DNA from: Taudactylus pleione
Taxonomy: Eukaryota > Chordata > Amphibia > Anura > Myobatrachidae
Direction: 5' to 3'
Assembly: GCA_031769625.1 (NCBI GenBank)
Contig: JAUIMM010001417.1
Location: forward strand, 558,001 to 622,000
DNA: 64,000 nucleotides
Shown: positions 23,045-36,892 of the stretch, one piece after another
How the letters are laid out: every line of letters starts with the position of its first letter
How positions within the stretch are numbered: position 1 is the stretch's first letter
Notes under the pieces: generated by a model
The model's input: the letters and a program-made list of their open reading frames with translations, nothing else
What the model was told of the DNA's origin: nothing
Databases searched by the model: none
Position numbers and translations under genes: made by a program

Positions 23045-25272
23045 ACTGATATGTGGTATTAGTTTTATTATATAGGGGGAGAGGGGACCGTACAGTGATA
23101 TATGAGGGGGAATAACACAGCTCCCAGCACACACTAATATGTGGTATTATTATATAGGGGGAGGGGACTGTACAATGATATGAGGAGGAATAACAGCTCC
23201 CATCACACACTGATATGTGGTATTATAATATAGGGGGAGGGGACTGTACAGTGATATATGAGGGGGAATAACAGCTCCCAGCACACACTATGTGGTATTA
23301 TTATTATATAGAGGGAGGGAACTGTACAGTGATACATGAGGGGGAATAACAGCTCCCAACACACACTGATATGTGGTATTATTATATAGGGGGAGGGGAC
23401 TGTACAGTGATATGAGGAGGTATAAGAGCTCTCGGCACACTGATATGTGGTATATAGAGGGAGGGGACCGTACAGTGATATATGAGGGGGAATAACAGCT
23501 CCCAGAACACACTGATATGTGGTATTATTATATATAGGGGAGAGGGGCCCATACAGTGATGTGATAGGAGGAATAACAACTCCCAGCACACACTGATATG
23601 TGGTATTATTATATAGGGGAGAGGGGACAGTACAGTGATATATATTAGGGGGAATAACAACTCCCAGCACACACTGATTTGTGGTATTATATAGAGGAGG
23701 GGACTGTACAGTGATATATGAGGAATTGCACAACTCCCGGCACACACTAATGTGTGGTATTATTATATAGGGGGAAAGGGGACTGTCAGTGATATATGAG
23801 GGGGAATAACATTACTCCCAGCACACAATGATATGTGGTATTATTATATAGGGGGAGGGAATTGTACAGTGATATGAGGAGGTATAACAGCTCTCGGCAC
23901 ACTGATATGTGGTATTATATAGTGGAGAGGGGACCGTACAGTGATATATGAGGGGGAATAACACAGCTCCCAGCACACACTGATATGTGGTATTATATAG
24001 TGATATATATTAGGGGGAATAACACAGCTCCCAGCACACACTGATTTGTGGTATTATTATTATATAGAGGAAAGGGGACTGTACAGTGATATATGAGGGG
24101 AATAACAGCTTCCAGCACACACTGATATGTGGTATTATATAGGGGGAGAGGGGACTTGTACAGTTCTATATGAGAGGTAATGACACCTCTCAGCACACAC
24201 TATGTGGTAGTATTATTAGAGGAGAGGGGACTGTACAGTGATATATTTGGGGGAATAACAGCTCCTGGCACACACTGATATGTGGTATTATATAGGGGAG
24301 GAACTGTACAGTGATATATGATGGGGAATAACACAGCTCCCAGCACACACTGATATGTGGTATTATTTTATAAGGGGGAGGGGACTGTACAGTGATATAT
24401 GAGGGGAAATTACAGCTCCCAGCACACACTGATATGTGGTATTATATAGGGGGAGGGGACTGTACAGTGATATATGAGGGGAATAACACAGCTCCCAGCA
24501 CACATTGATATGTGATATTATTATATAGGGGATAGGGGACTGTACAGTGATATATGAGGGGAATAACACAGCTCCCAGCACACACTGATATGTGGTATTA
24601 TTATTATATAGGGGGAAGGGGACTGTACAGTGATATATGAGGGGGAATAACACAGCTCCCAGCACACACTGATATGTGGTATTATATAGGGAGAGGGGAC
24701 TGTACAGTGATATATGATGGGGAATAACACAGATCCCAGCACACACTGATATGTGGTATTATTTTATAAGGGGGAGGGGTCTGTACAGTGATATATGAGG
24801 AGGAATAACACAGCTCCCAGCACACACTGATATGTGGTATTATTATATAGAGATAGAGGGGACTGTACAGTGATATGAGGGGGAATAACACAGCTCCCAG
24901 CACACACTGATATGTGATATTATTATATAGGGGATAGGGGACTGTACAGTGATATATTAGGGGGAATAACACAGCTCCCAGCACACACTGACATGTGGTA
25001 TTATATAGGGAGAGGGGACTGTACAGTGATATATGAGGGGGAATAACAGCTCCCAGCACACACTGATATGTAGTATTATATAGGGAGAGGGGACTGTACA
25101 GTGATATATGAGGGGGAATAACAGCTCCCAGCACACACTGATATGTGGTATTATTATATAGGGGAGAGGGGACCATACAGTGATATATGAGGGGGGATAA
25201 CACAGCTCCCAGCACACACTGATATGTGATATTATATAGGGGATAGGGGACTGTACAGTGATATATGAGGAG
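23045..25272. repeat. About 80-bp minisatellite, left part
   Basis: Around 28 copies of a variable unit of about 75-85 bp: GATATATGAGGGGGAATAAC, ACAGCTCCCAGCACACACTG, ATATGTGGTATTATTATATA, GGGGGAGGGGACTGTACAGT. Unit length varies by ATT steps and by presence of ACA before GCTCCC. Interrupted by the hAT-like element; the array resumes at 27585. Confidence 0.92.
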
Positions 25273-25437
25273 CAGCGGCGGGCTGGGCCGGGGGGCAGGG
25301 TGACAGATGCCCCCCGGGCCGGTCCCATTTTCAGCACTTTGGGCCGGTTGCGCCAGCGACATGTGCAGTAAACTTCCATTGGGCAGACTGTGTCAGTCAG
25401 TATGACACAGCTGCCCGTACAGCACCGCGGCATCCAG

Positions 25438-25645
25438 CCCCGCCCCTTACAAGTCAATGGAACGGACTCCTGTCAGCCCAGACCCTGCTGCCTGAGTCCC
25501 GCATGCTGATTCAACCAATAACCGCTACCGTTTCCTCCGCTGGAGGGAAAGGTAGTGGTTATTGGTTGAATCGGCATGCGGGAATCAGGCAGCAGGGTCT
25601 GGGCTGACAGGAGGCCGTTCCCGTGACTTGTAAGGGGCAGGGCTA
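25438..25645. repeat. large imperfect palindrome inside the hAT-like element
   Basis: Arms of about 92 bp: CCTTACAAGTCAATGGAACG ... CAACCAATAACCGCTACC, then a 21-base loop, then GGTAGTGGTTATTGGTTGAA ... GACTTGTAAGGGGC. The arms differ at only a few positions. Such a structure can form a hairpin and may be an older MITE nested in the element. Confidence 0.8.
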
Positions 25646-25779
25646 TGGCTTTGCCCTCAGTCTCTCGTTTCCCCTGCCAGAGGACAGCGCGGCCATAGCT
25701 TAAAATGTTATGAAATACAGGTGCCTGCTGCGAATGCGGGTGAGAGTACCGCAGCGCACCTGGCCTCCAGTAATCCCCG

Positions 25780-26470
25780 GCTTTCTGCCTGTAATGCCCG
25801 CCTCCCCTCCATTCCTAATACCCAGTCCCCCAGCTCCTTCTGCTGCCCCTGTCTATTCCTTTTGTCCCCAGCTCCCCTCCCCCTCTAATACCCGGTGGCA
25901 CCCAGCCCCTTCTTCTGTCCCTGCCTACTCTTCCTGTTCCTAGTTCCCCTACACCTCCTCCTGTACAGTATGTGGCTTCCCTTAACATTTAATACCCAGA
26001 ACCCAGCTTTCTCCTGTCCCTGCCTACTCCCCTTGTCCCCAGGTCCTCTCCACCTCCTCTGTATGTAGCTCCTAACCCACTCTAATGCCCAGTGGCACCC
26101 AACCCCTTTTCCTGTTCCTACCTACTTCTTTTATCCCCAGCTCCCCTCTACCATCTCCTTTATGGGGTTCCCCTTCCCCTCTAATACTAAGTTGCACCCA
26201 GTCCCTTTTCCTGTCCTTGCCTACCCCTCCTGCTCCCAGTTCCCCTCCCCGATTCCTCCTATAACCGGCTCCTCACCTCCTATTCCCTGCTCTCCACCTC
26301 CTACTCCAGTCCCTGACTTCCCACCTCCTATTCCTTTCCCCTACTTCCACCTACTACTCCTGTTCCCGGCTCCCCACCTCCTACTCTTGTCCCCGACTCC
26401 CCATCTCCTACTCCTGTGCCCGGCTTCCTACCTCCTACACCTGTCCCCAGCTCTGCCTCCCACACATCAA
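25780..26470 (+). repeat. pyrimidine-rich tract with degenerate internal repeat of roughly 120 bp
   Basis: The + strand is dominated by C and T, with recurring phrases TCTAATACCCAGTGGCACCC, CCTGTCCCTGCCTACTC and CCCCAGCTCCCCTCC. An open frame rich in Pro and Ser results from this composition and shows no domain. Strand asymmetry of this kind can form triplex DNA. Confidence 0.6.
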
Positions 26471-27584
26471 GAAGACGAGGAGCCATAAGGACCTGTAGCA
26501 TGAGCGCAGCCACCCTCATCCAGCTCCCACAGAATAAAAGGACAGAAGAGTGCACAGCTAGATGCAGAGAATTCCTTGAGCATATTTGTTCAAAGGTAAG
26601 AGAACAAAATCTTTTTGGCATATTTTTATAATGTACGGTATTTATTGGTTTGTCGCTTTTCATAAAATTATGCTACAGTTTCTGCATAATTTTATGCATC
26701 ACCGCATGTAAGAACAGTCTAATGCAGAAGATTTCACAGAAATCTCTTGCAGAAGGCTAACTACCGTAGCAGACTGCAGTCCCCATTAATGTCAATGGGG
26801 ACTACAGTCTGACCTCTAGGTATAAAGCTGATGCTATTGGGTAGAGCTGATTTCCCCTTGGCGCTAGGGACCTGGAAGTGATGTGAGTGAGGGTGGAAGT
26901 GCAGTTCCATGCCCATAAAGGCCACCTAAAGAAGAAACTTGTTCCCTCGCTATGCTCGCCACACTTTGGGCTCGGTGGCTCGCTGCAGTATTGCATTTCC
27001 CCTCTATGCCCACTTGGATGGTAGGGAATAACGTTGGACAGTAGCTGAAAACATCAGGGCCCTCTCCTTGAAGTGAATCTAGACAATACCATGCTATTGG
27101 GGGTATCAGCTTGGCATTCTAGGGGTATGTAGGGATGTGTAGTGGTATATGGGGAACGCTAAAACATAAATTGTGATGGGACCCAGAAATGGTCAGGTAG
27201 GGCCCTATTTTTTTTAAGTGGAGGTCCCTGGGACCCACATATTTTGTCACTCAGCGCAATCACTGGGCCAGTGATTTTTTTTTGTGTGAAACAAAGCGTC
27301 AATACCAGAAAAAGCTCATATATAAGCCCTGTCATCACCCATATAGAGCATTCCCCCTTGTCACGTTACCACCTAGTGTGTGAGGAAAAGCAAAGTAGGT
27401 CTGTGATTTCACTTTTACATGTAAAGCAGAAACCTCTGACCTGTAAGGTTCAAAAAGAAACATATGGCTGGAGGGGCCCCACATAACTGCTTACAGAGGG
27501 TCGGATATCAGGGTGCCATCCATACTTGCCAGGGCCGCTTGCATGCATTTGCCCCCCAGGCTAAAAGTTGCCAGCCAGCCCCTG

Positions 27585-27985
27585 ATGAGGAGGAATAACA
27601 GCTCCCAGCACACACTGATATGTGGTATTATATAGGGGGAGGGGACTGTAGTGGTGATATATGAGGAGGAATAACAGCTCCCAGCACACACTGATATGTG
27701 GTATTATTATTATATAGGGGAGGGGGGACTGTACAGTGATATATTAGGGGGAATAACACAGCTCCCAGCACACACTGATATGTGGTATTATTATATAGGG
27801 GGAGGGGACTGTACAGTGATATATGAGGAGGAATAACAGCTCCCAGCAAACACTGATATGTGGTATTACATAGGGGGAGGGGACTGTAGTGGTGATATAT
27901 GAGGGGGAATAACACAGCTCCCAGCACACACTGATAATGTGGTATTATTATATAGGGGTAGAGGGGACTGTACAGTGATATTTTA
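27585..27985. repeat. About 80-bp minisatellite, right part
   Basis: Five copies of the same unit as 23045-25272, continuing after the hAT-like insertion. They include the variant GGACTGTAGTGGTGATATAT found only on this side. Confidence 0.9.
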
Positions 27986-29127
27986 AGGGGTTGCTGCCTA
28001 AAAAGGCTTATTTCATGGACACAGGGATCGCGGTCACACAGAGGATTGTCTGCTCACGTATCTCCTGCCAAGGTTTATATACAGGGTGCGGCATATGCAG
28101 TCTGCCGATAAAGGTAATATCCTATACACAGTAGTGGACATCTCACTCTCCTGATGGAATGATGGAAAGAATTAGTAATGACTACATCTGTATGCTGGAG
28201 AGAAGAGGATGAGAAATGCAATGACAAGCTGTTGCCATAATGACACAGCTTCCCCACCTCCCCTGTAGCCTCCTATATGTCTACTGCAGGAACTGGGGAC
28301 AGATAAAGATTAGATAAGTAGACTTATTTTACAAACCCTCTCCATTGTTCAAATGTCTAATAACCCTTTCACACAGCCAAAAACCCAGGTGTTTGCATGT
28401 GACTGTGCATCGACCCGGGTCTGGCATATGTGTGAAAGGTCCAACCATGCTTGACAGTCCTGGGTCCACAACCATGGTCCCTATCAGGGTTTTTCACGGA
28501 ACTTGCAACCAGGGTCAAAGACCCGGCTCAAGTCTGAGAGGTGCGACCTGGGTCTTGATTACCAGGGTCATACCTCAAAGAATTTGATTGGCCGGGGACA
28601 GTAACGCTTGGAGATTACATAATCTATATACATGTAGGGAAGGGGAAGATGAGTTCAATTGCACAGGAGATATGGTTCCTAATATCACACAGACTTGGGT
28701 TGGGTGGGTGTAAGGAGGTGCCCCCTAGTGTATATACTGTATATAAGGGAGAGAGAAAAGAGAATTACTCCTTTGGTAAGGGGAAAGTGAATGGGAGGGT
28801 TTATATAGTAAAACTTACCTTTATTGGTTTAAATTAAAAATACGGCATGGCACATATATTAACAACAGACTGGTGTGCACAGAACACAGTAATGATAATA
28901 ATATGTGCATCTATGCACTGGATTATAGATGAATTAGTCACATACTGATAATGCCACTATTAGTGTGTATTATGGATGTGATATACCGGTGTAGACCATG
29001 TGCGGCTGGGTTACTATCAGCAGTAGTATATATATAGATACAGGATGTTTATACAAACAGTCAAAACCTTCCTATTGGTTACATTGAATGTGTAAGTATA
29101 TAATGCATAAATAAAGCTGAGGAATCA
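27986..29127. other. unique DNA with a possible small element at 28340-28640
   Basis: No gene recognised. At 28365-28640 the phrases CCCTTTCACACAGCC, ACCCGGGTCTGGCATATGTG, TGTGAAAGGTCC and GACCCGGCTC recur in opposite orientations, suggesting a decayed MITE, but no clean ends were found. The rest is unassigned. Confidence 0.35.
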
Positions 29128-32100
29128 CACGTCGCACACCCACAACAGGTTACACTCAGCTAAGCCGCTGTACAAATGAGATATCACATGTCACACACCC
29201 ATAACAGGTTACACTCAGCTAAGCCGCTGTACAAATGAGATATCACATGTCACACACCCATAACAGGTTACACTCAGCTAAGCCGCTGTACAAATAAGAG
29301 ATATCACATGTCACACACCCACAACAGGTTACACTCAGCTAAGCCGCTGTACAAATGAGAGATATCACGTCACACACCCACAACAGGTTACACTCAGCTA
29401 AGCCGCTGTACAAATGAGAGATATCACGTCACACACCCACAACAGGTTACACTCAGCTAAGCCGCTGTACAAATAAGAGATATCACATGTCACACACCCA
29501 CAACAGGTTACACTCAGCTAGGCCGCTGTACAAATGAGAGATATCACATGTCACACACCCATAACAGGTTACACTCAGCTAAGCCGCTGTACAAATGAGA
29601 TATCACACGTCACACACCCATAACAGGTTACACTCAGCTAAGCCGCTGTACAAATGAGATATCACATGTCACACACCCATAACAGGTTACACTCAGCTAA
29701 ACCGCTGTACAAATGAGAGATATCACATGTCACACACCCATAACAGGTTACACTCAGCTAAGCCGCTGTACAAATGAGATATCACATGTCACACACCCAC
29801 AACAGGTTACACTCAGCTAAACCGCTGTACAAATGAGAGATATCACATGTCACACACCCATAACAGGTTACACTCAGCTAAGCCGCTGTACAAATGAGAT
29901 ATCACATGTCACACACCCATAACAGGTTACACTCAGCTAAGCCGCTGTACAAATGAGATATCACATGTCACACACCCATAACAGGTTACACTCAGCTAAA
30001 CCGCTGTACAAATGAGAGATATCACATGTCACACACCCATAACAGGTTACACTCAGCTAAGCCGCTGTACAAATGAGATATCACATGTCACACACCCATA
30101 ACAGGTTACACTCAGCTAAACCGCTGTACAAATGAGAGATATCACATGTCACACACCCATAACAGGTTACACTCAGCTAAGCCGCTGTACAAATGAGAGA
30201 TATCACATGTCACACACCCATAACAGGTTACACTCAGCTAAACCGCTGTACAAATGAGAGATATCACACATCACACACCCATAACAGGTTACGCTCAGCT
30301 AAACCGCTGTACAAATGAGAGATATCACATGTCACACACCCATAACAGGTTACACTCAGCTAAGCCGCTGTACAAATGAGATATCACATGTCACACACCC
30401 ATAACAGGTTACACTCAGCTAAACCGCTGTACAAATGAGAGATATCACATGTCACACACCCATAACAGGTTACACTCAGCTAAGCCGCTGTACAAATGAG
30501 AGATATCACATGTCACACACCCATAACAGGTTACACTCAGCTAAACCGCTGTACAAATGAGAGATATCACACATCACACACTCATAACAGGTTACGCTCA
30601 GCTAAGCCGCTGTACAAATGAGAGATATCACACGTCACACACCCACAACAGGTTACACTCAGCTAAGCCGCTGTACAAATGAGAGATATCACGTCACACA
30701 CCCACAACAGGTTACACTCAGCTAAGCCGCTGTACAAATGAGAGATATCACGTCACACACCCACAACAGGTTACACTCAGCTAAGCCGCTGTACAAATAA
30801 GAGATATCACATGTCACACACCCACAACAGGTTACACTCAGCTAGGCCGCTGTACAAATGAGAGATATCACATGTCACACACCCATAACAGGTTACACTC
30901 AGCTAAGCCGCTGTACAAATGAGATATCACACGTCACACACCCATAACAGGTTACACTCAGCTAAGCCGCTGTACAAATGAGATATCACATGTCACACAC
31001 CCATAACAGGTTACACTCAGCTAAACCGCTGTACAAATGAGAGATATCACATGTCACACACCCATAACAGGTTACACTCAGCTAAGCCGCTGTACAAATG
31101 AGATATCACATGTCACACACCCACAACAGGTTACACTCAGCTAAACCGCTGTACAAATGAGAGATATCACATGTCACACACCCATAACAGGTTACACTCA
31201 GCTAAGCCGCTGTACAAATGAGATATCACATGTCACACACCCATAACAGGTTACACTCAGCTAAGCCGCTGTACAAATGAGATATCACATGTCACACACC
31301 CATAACAGGTTACACTCAGCTAAACCGCTGTACAAATGAGAGATATCACATGTCACACACCCATAACAGGTTACACTCAGCTAAGCCGCTGTACAAATGA
31401 GATATCACATGTCACACACCCATAACAGGTTACACTCAGCTAAACCGCTGTACAAATGAGAGATATCACATGTCACACACCCATAACAGGTTACACTCAG
31501 CTAAGCCGCTGTACAAATGAGAGATATCACATGTCACACACCCATAACAGGTTACACTCAGCTAAACCGCTGTACAAATGAGAGATATCACACATCACAC
31601 ACCCATAACAGGTTACGCTCAGCTAAACCGCTGTACAAATGAGAGATATCACATGTCACACACCCATAACAGGTTACACTCAGCTAAGCCGCTGTACAAA
31701 TGAGATATCACATGTCACACACCCATAACAGGTTACACTCAGCTAAACCGCTGTACAAATGAGAGATATCACATGTCACACACCCATAACAGGTTACACT
31801 CAGCTAAGCCGCTGTACAAATGAGAGATATCACATGTCACACACCCATAACAGGTTACACTCAGCTAAACCGCTGTACAAATGAGAGATATCACACATCA
31901 CACACCCATAACAGGTTATGCTCAGCTAAACCGCTGTACAAATGAGAGATATCACATGTCACACACCCATAACAGGTTACACTCAGCTAAGCCGCTGTAC
32001 AAATGAGAGATATCACATGTCACACACCCATAACAGGTTACACTCAGCTAAACCGCTGTACAAATGAGAGATATCACACATCACACACCCATAACAGGTT

Positions 32101-35100
32101 ACGCTCAGCTAGGCCCTGACAAATGAGATATCACATGTCACACACCCATAACAGGTTACGCTCAGCTAAGCCGCTGTACAAATGAGAGATATCACACGTC
32201 ACACCCACAACAGGTTACGCTCAGCTAGGCCCTGACAAATGAGATATCACATGTCACACACCCACAACAGGTTACACTCAGCTAGGCCCTGACAAATGAG
32301 ATATCACATGTCACACACCCATAACAGGTTACGCTCAGCTAAACCGCTGTACAAATAAGAGATATCACATGTCACACACCCATAACAGGTTACACTCAGC
32401 TAAACCGCTGTACAAATGAGAGATATCACACATCACACACCCATAACAGGTTACGCTCAGCTAAACCGCTGTACAAATGAGAGATATCACATGTCACACA
32501 CCCATAACAGGTTACACTCAGCTAAACCGCTGTACAAATGAGAGATATCACATGTCACACACCCATAACAGGTTACACTCAGCTAAGCCGCTGTACAAAT
32601 GAGAGATATCACATGTCACACACCCATAACAGGTTACACTCAGCTAAACCGCTGTACAAATGAGAGATATCACACATCACACACCCATAACAGGTTACGC
32701 TCAGCTAGGCCCTGACAAATGAGATATCACATGTCACACACCCATAACAGGTTACGCTCAGCTAAGCCGCTGTACAAATGAGAGATATCACATGTCACAC
32801 CCACAACAGGTTACGCTCAGCTAGGCCCTGACAAATGAGATATCACATGTCACACACCCACAACAGGTTACACTCAGCTAGGCCCTGACAAATGAGATAT
32901 CACATGTCACACACCCATAACAGGTTACGCTCAGCTAAACCGCTGTACAAATAAGAGATATCACATGTCACACACCCATAACAGGTTACACTCAGCTAAA
33001 CCGCTGTACAAATGAGAGATATCACACATCACACACCCATAACAGGTTACGCTCAGCTAAACCGCTGTACAAATGAGAGATATCACATGTCACACACCCA
33101 TAACAGGTTACACTCAGCTAAACCGCTGTACAAATGAGAGATATCACATGTCACACACCCATAACAGGTTACACTCAGCTAAGCCGCTGTACAAATGAGA
33201 GATATCACATGTCACACACCCATAACAGGTTACACTCAGCTAAACCGCTGTACAAATGAGAGATATCACACGTCACACACCCATAACAGGTTACGCTCAG
33301 CTAAACCGCTGTACAAATGAGAGATATCACATGTCACACACCCATAACAGGTTACACTCAGCTAAGCCGCTGTACAAATGAGAGATATCACATGTCACAC
33401 ACCCATAACAGGTTACACTCAGCTAAACCGCTGTACAAATGAGAGATATCACACATCACACACCCATAACAGGTTACGCTCAGCTAGGCCCTGACAAATG
33501 AGAGATCACATGTCACACACCCATAACAGGTTACGCTCAGCTAAGCCGCTGTACAAATGAGAGATATCACACGTCACACCCACAACAGGTTACGCTCAGC
33601 TAGGCCCTGACAAATGAGATATCACATGTCACACACCCACAACAGGTTACACTCAGCTAGGCCCTGACAAATGAGATATCACATGTCACACACCCATAAC
33701 AGGTTACGCTCAGCTAAACCGCTGTACAAATAAGAGATATCACATGTCACACACCCATAACAGGTTACACTCAGCTAAACCGCTGTACAAATGAGAGATA
33801 TCACACATCACACACCCATAACAGGTTACGCTCAGCTAAACCGCTGTACAAATGAGAGATATCACATGTCACACACCCATAACAGGTTACACTCAGCTAA
33901 ACCGCTGTACAAATGAGAGATATCACATGTCACACACCCATAACAGGTTACACTCAGCTAAGCCGCTGTACAAATGAGAGATATCACATGTCACACACCC
34001 ATAACAGGTTACACTCAGCTAAACCGCTGTACAAATGAGAGATATCACACATCACACACCCATAACAGGTTACGCTCAGCTAGGCCCTGACAAATGAGAT
34101 ATCACATGTCACACACCCATAACAGGTTACGCTCAGCTAAGCCGCTGTACAAATGAGAGATATCACACGTCACACCCACAACAGGTTACGCTCAGCTAGG
34201 CCCTGACAAATGAGATATCACATGTCACACACCCACAACAGGTTACACTCAGCTAGGCCCTGACAAATGAGATATCACATGTCACACACCCATAACAGGT
34301 TACGCTCAGCTAAACCGCTGTACAAATAAGAGATATCACATGTCACACACCCATAACAGGTTACACTCAGCTAAACCGCTGTACAAATGAGAGATATCAC
34401 ACATCACACACCCATAACAGGTTACGCTCAGCTAAACCGCTATACAAATGAGAGATATCACATGTCACACACCCATAACAGGTTACACTCAGCTAAACCG
34501 CTGTACAAATGAGAGATATCACATGTCACACACCCATAACAGGTTACACTCAGCTAAGCCGCTGTACAAATGAGAGATATCACATGTCACACACCCATAA
34601 CAGGTTACACTCAGCTAAACCGCTGTACAAATGAGAGATATCACACATCACACACCCATAACAGGTTACGCTCAGCTAGGCCCTGACAAATGAGATATCA
34701 CATGTCACACACCCATAACAGGTTACGCTCAGCTAAGCCGCTGTACAAATGAGAGATATCACACGTCACACCCACAACAGGTTACGCTCAGCTAGGCCCT
34801 GACAAATGAGATATCACATGTCACACACCCACAACAGGTTACACTCAGCTAGGCCCTGACAAATGAGATATCACATGTCACACACCCATAACAGGTTACG
34901 CTCAGCTAAGCCACTGTACAAATAAGAGATATCACATGTCACACACCCACAACAGGTTACACTCAGCTAAGCCGCTGTACAAATGAGAGATATCACATGT
35001 CACACACCCACAACAGGTTACACTCAGCTAGGCCCTGACAAATGAGAGATATCACGTCACACACCCACAACAGGTTACACTCAGCTAGGCCCTGACAAAT

Positions 35101-36122
35101 GAGAGATATCACATGTCACACACCCACAACAGGTTACACTCAGCTAGGCCCTGACAAATGAGATATCACATGTCACACACCCATAACAGGTTACGCTCAG
35201 CTAAGCCACTGTACAAATAAGAGATATCACATGTCACACACCCACAACAGGTTACACTCAGCTAAGCCGCTGTACAAATGAGAGATATCACATGTCACAC
35301 ACCCACAACAGGTTACACTCAGCTAGGCCCTGACAAATGAGAGATATCACGTCACACACCCACAACAGGTTACACTCAGCTAGGCCCTGACAAATGAGAG
35401 ATATCACATGTCACACACCCACAACAGGTTACACTCAGCTAGGCCCTGACAAATGAGAGATATCACGTCACACACCCACAACAGGTTACACTCAGCTAAG
35501 CCGCTGTACAAATGAGATATCACATGTCACACACCCACAACAGGTTACACTCAGCTAAGCCGCTGTACAAATGAGAGATATCACATGTCACACACCCACA
35601 ACAGGTTACACTCAGCTAGGCCCTGACAAATGAGAGATATCACATGTCACACACCCACAACAGGCTACACTCAGCTAAGCCGCTGTACAAATGAGATATC
35701 ACATGTCACACACCCACAACAGGTTACACTCAGCTAAGCCGCTGTACAAATGAGATATCACATGTCACACACCCACAACAGGTTACGCTCAGCTAGGCCA
35801 CTACAAATGAGAGATATCACATGTCACACACCCACAACAGGTTACGCTCAGCTAAGCCACTGTACAAATGAGAGATATCACATGTCACACCCACAACAGG
35901 TTACGCTCAGCTAAGCCACTGTACAAATGAGAGATATCACAAGTCACACACCCACAACAGGTAATGCTCAGCTAAGCCGCTGTACAAATGAGAGATATCA
36001 CACGTCACACCCACAACAGGTTACACTTAAGCAAAGCCGCTGTACAAATGAGAGATATCACATGTCACACACCCACAACAGGTTACACTCAGCTAAGCCG
36101 CTGTACAAATGAGAGATATCAC
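29128..36122. repeat. 60-bp satellite-like array, about 116 copies, with higher-order repeats
   Basis: Units of 57-61 bp: CACATGTCACACACCCATAA, CAGGTTACACTCAGCTAAGC, CGCTGTACAAATGAGAGATA. Two main variants alternate, one with AAGCCGCTGTACAAAT and one with AGGCCCTGACAAAT. Longer periods are visible: the 29.2-30.6 kb block recurs after 1324 bp, and the rare marker AAATAAG recurs at 32353, 32949, 33728, 34324 and 34920 (spacings 596, 779, 596, 596). No coding content. Confidence 0.95.
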
Positions 36123-36892
36123 AATTGGACTCGTATTCACTGCAATTATATACTAGAAAAGAACAGGCTCTTTACACATATCAGCAGTTTGCTATAATAA
36201 CATATTATGTTATGTACATAACCAAATTGGTGATAGTCCTTATATGCACTATCCTGATACACAGGTAACACAAAAGTATATACATGCAATAGCAATCAGC
36301 AAGCATTTGCAATGTATGTGTACCTTTGGCAGTAGTGGGCATTCAAAGGCAAACAATGAGAGACATGAAACAAAGTGCATCAGGGAGGGACCCTCATGTG
36401 ACAAAGGCGAAAATAAAGAGAATACAACAATAAACAAAGGTGCAAAATACACAATATATTAAACGGCTGTTCCCCAGGAACCCATCCCAATTAGTTATCT
36501 CAATGAATATATAATAGTTAGAGGCGTACCTCCATTCTACCCGGGAGAATACGATACAAACCTTTTAATCTATCAGATGTGAAAATCAGAGGCTGTGCAC
36601 TTATAGGTCAGGGATCTACTTTCCAATGTCTTACTGAGTATAGGAGGAAGAATGAGAGTCACTGGCACATAGAGAACAGTGCAGACGGCTTCTGCTGTTA
36701 GTGTCTGGACACTCTGACATCCCTGATGCACGTAGTAGCGCAGGGAATCAGGTGACGGCAACTAATGAGAGAGCAGTGAGAAGATAAAGTAAAAGATTCC
36801 TGTAGCTGATCTCTCCCAAGGAATAGGTTTGCGGTGTGGGGGTCCGCAGTGCGCATTGAGGTACCCCCCTATCTGGCTGGCTGACTTGCGTT
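36123..36892. other. unique spacer, nothing recognised
   Basis: About 770 bases after the satellite array. It may include the 5' region of the gypsy remnant that follows, but no long terminal repeat or primer-binding site was recognised. Confidence 0.4.

Larger units (their letters stand above)
25273..27584. mobile_element. hAT-like element, 2312 bp, 8-bp TSD ATGAGGAG
   Basis: The left end CAGCGGCGGGCTGG and the right end, reverse complemented CAGGGGCTGGCTGG, match at 12 of 14. ATGAGGAG is exactly duplicated at 25265-25272 and 27585-27592, and removing the element restores the minisatellite unit ATATATGAGGAGGAATAAC. Inside: a 208-bp imperfect palindrome (25438-25645), a pyrimidine-rich tract with an internal repeat of roughly 120 bp (25780-26470), and an exon-like stretch (about 26460-26595) ending CAAAG|GTAAGAG. 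No transposase was recognised, so it is probably non-autonomous. Confidence 0.8.

Noticed and set aside
23203..25457. Many minus-strand frames with ISVCWELCYSP
   Set aside because: Products of the 80-bp minisatellite in shifting frames; no family match recognised.
25710..26488. Pro/Ser-rich open frames
   Set aside because: They follow the pyrimidine-rich composition of one strand inside the hAT-like element; no conserved motif and no start context.
29128..36122. CRISPR-like regular repeats
   Set aside because: The units are contiguous 60-bp satellites without unique spacers, in a vertebrate sequence.
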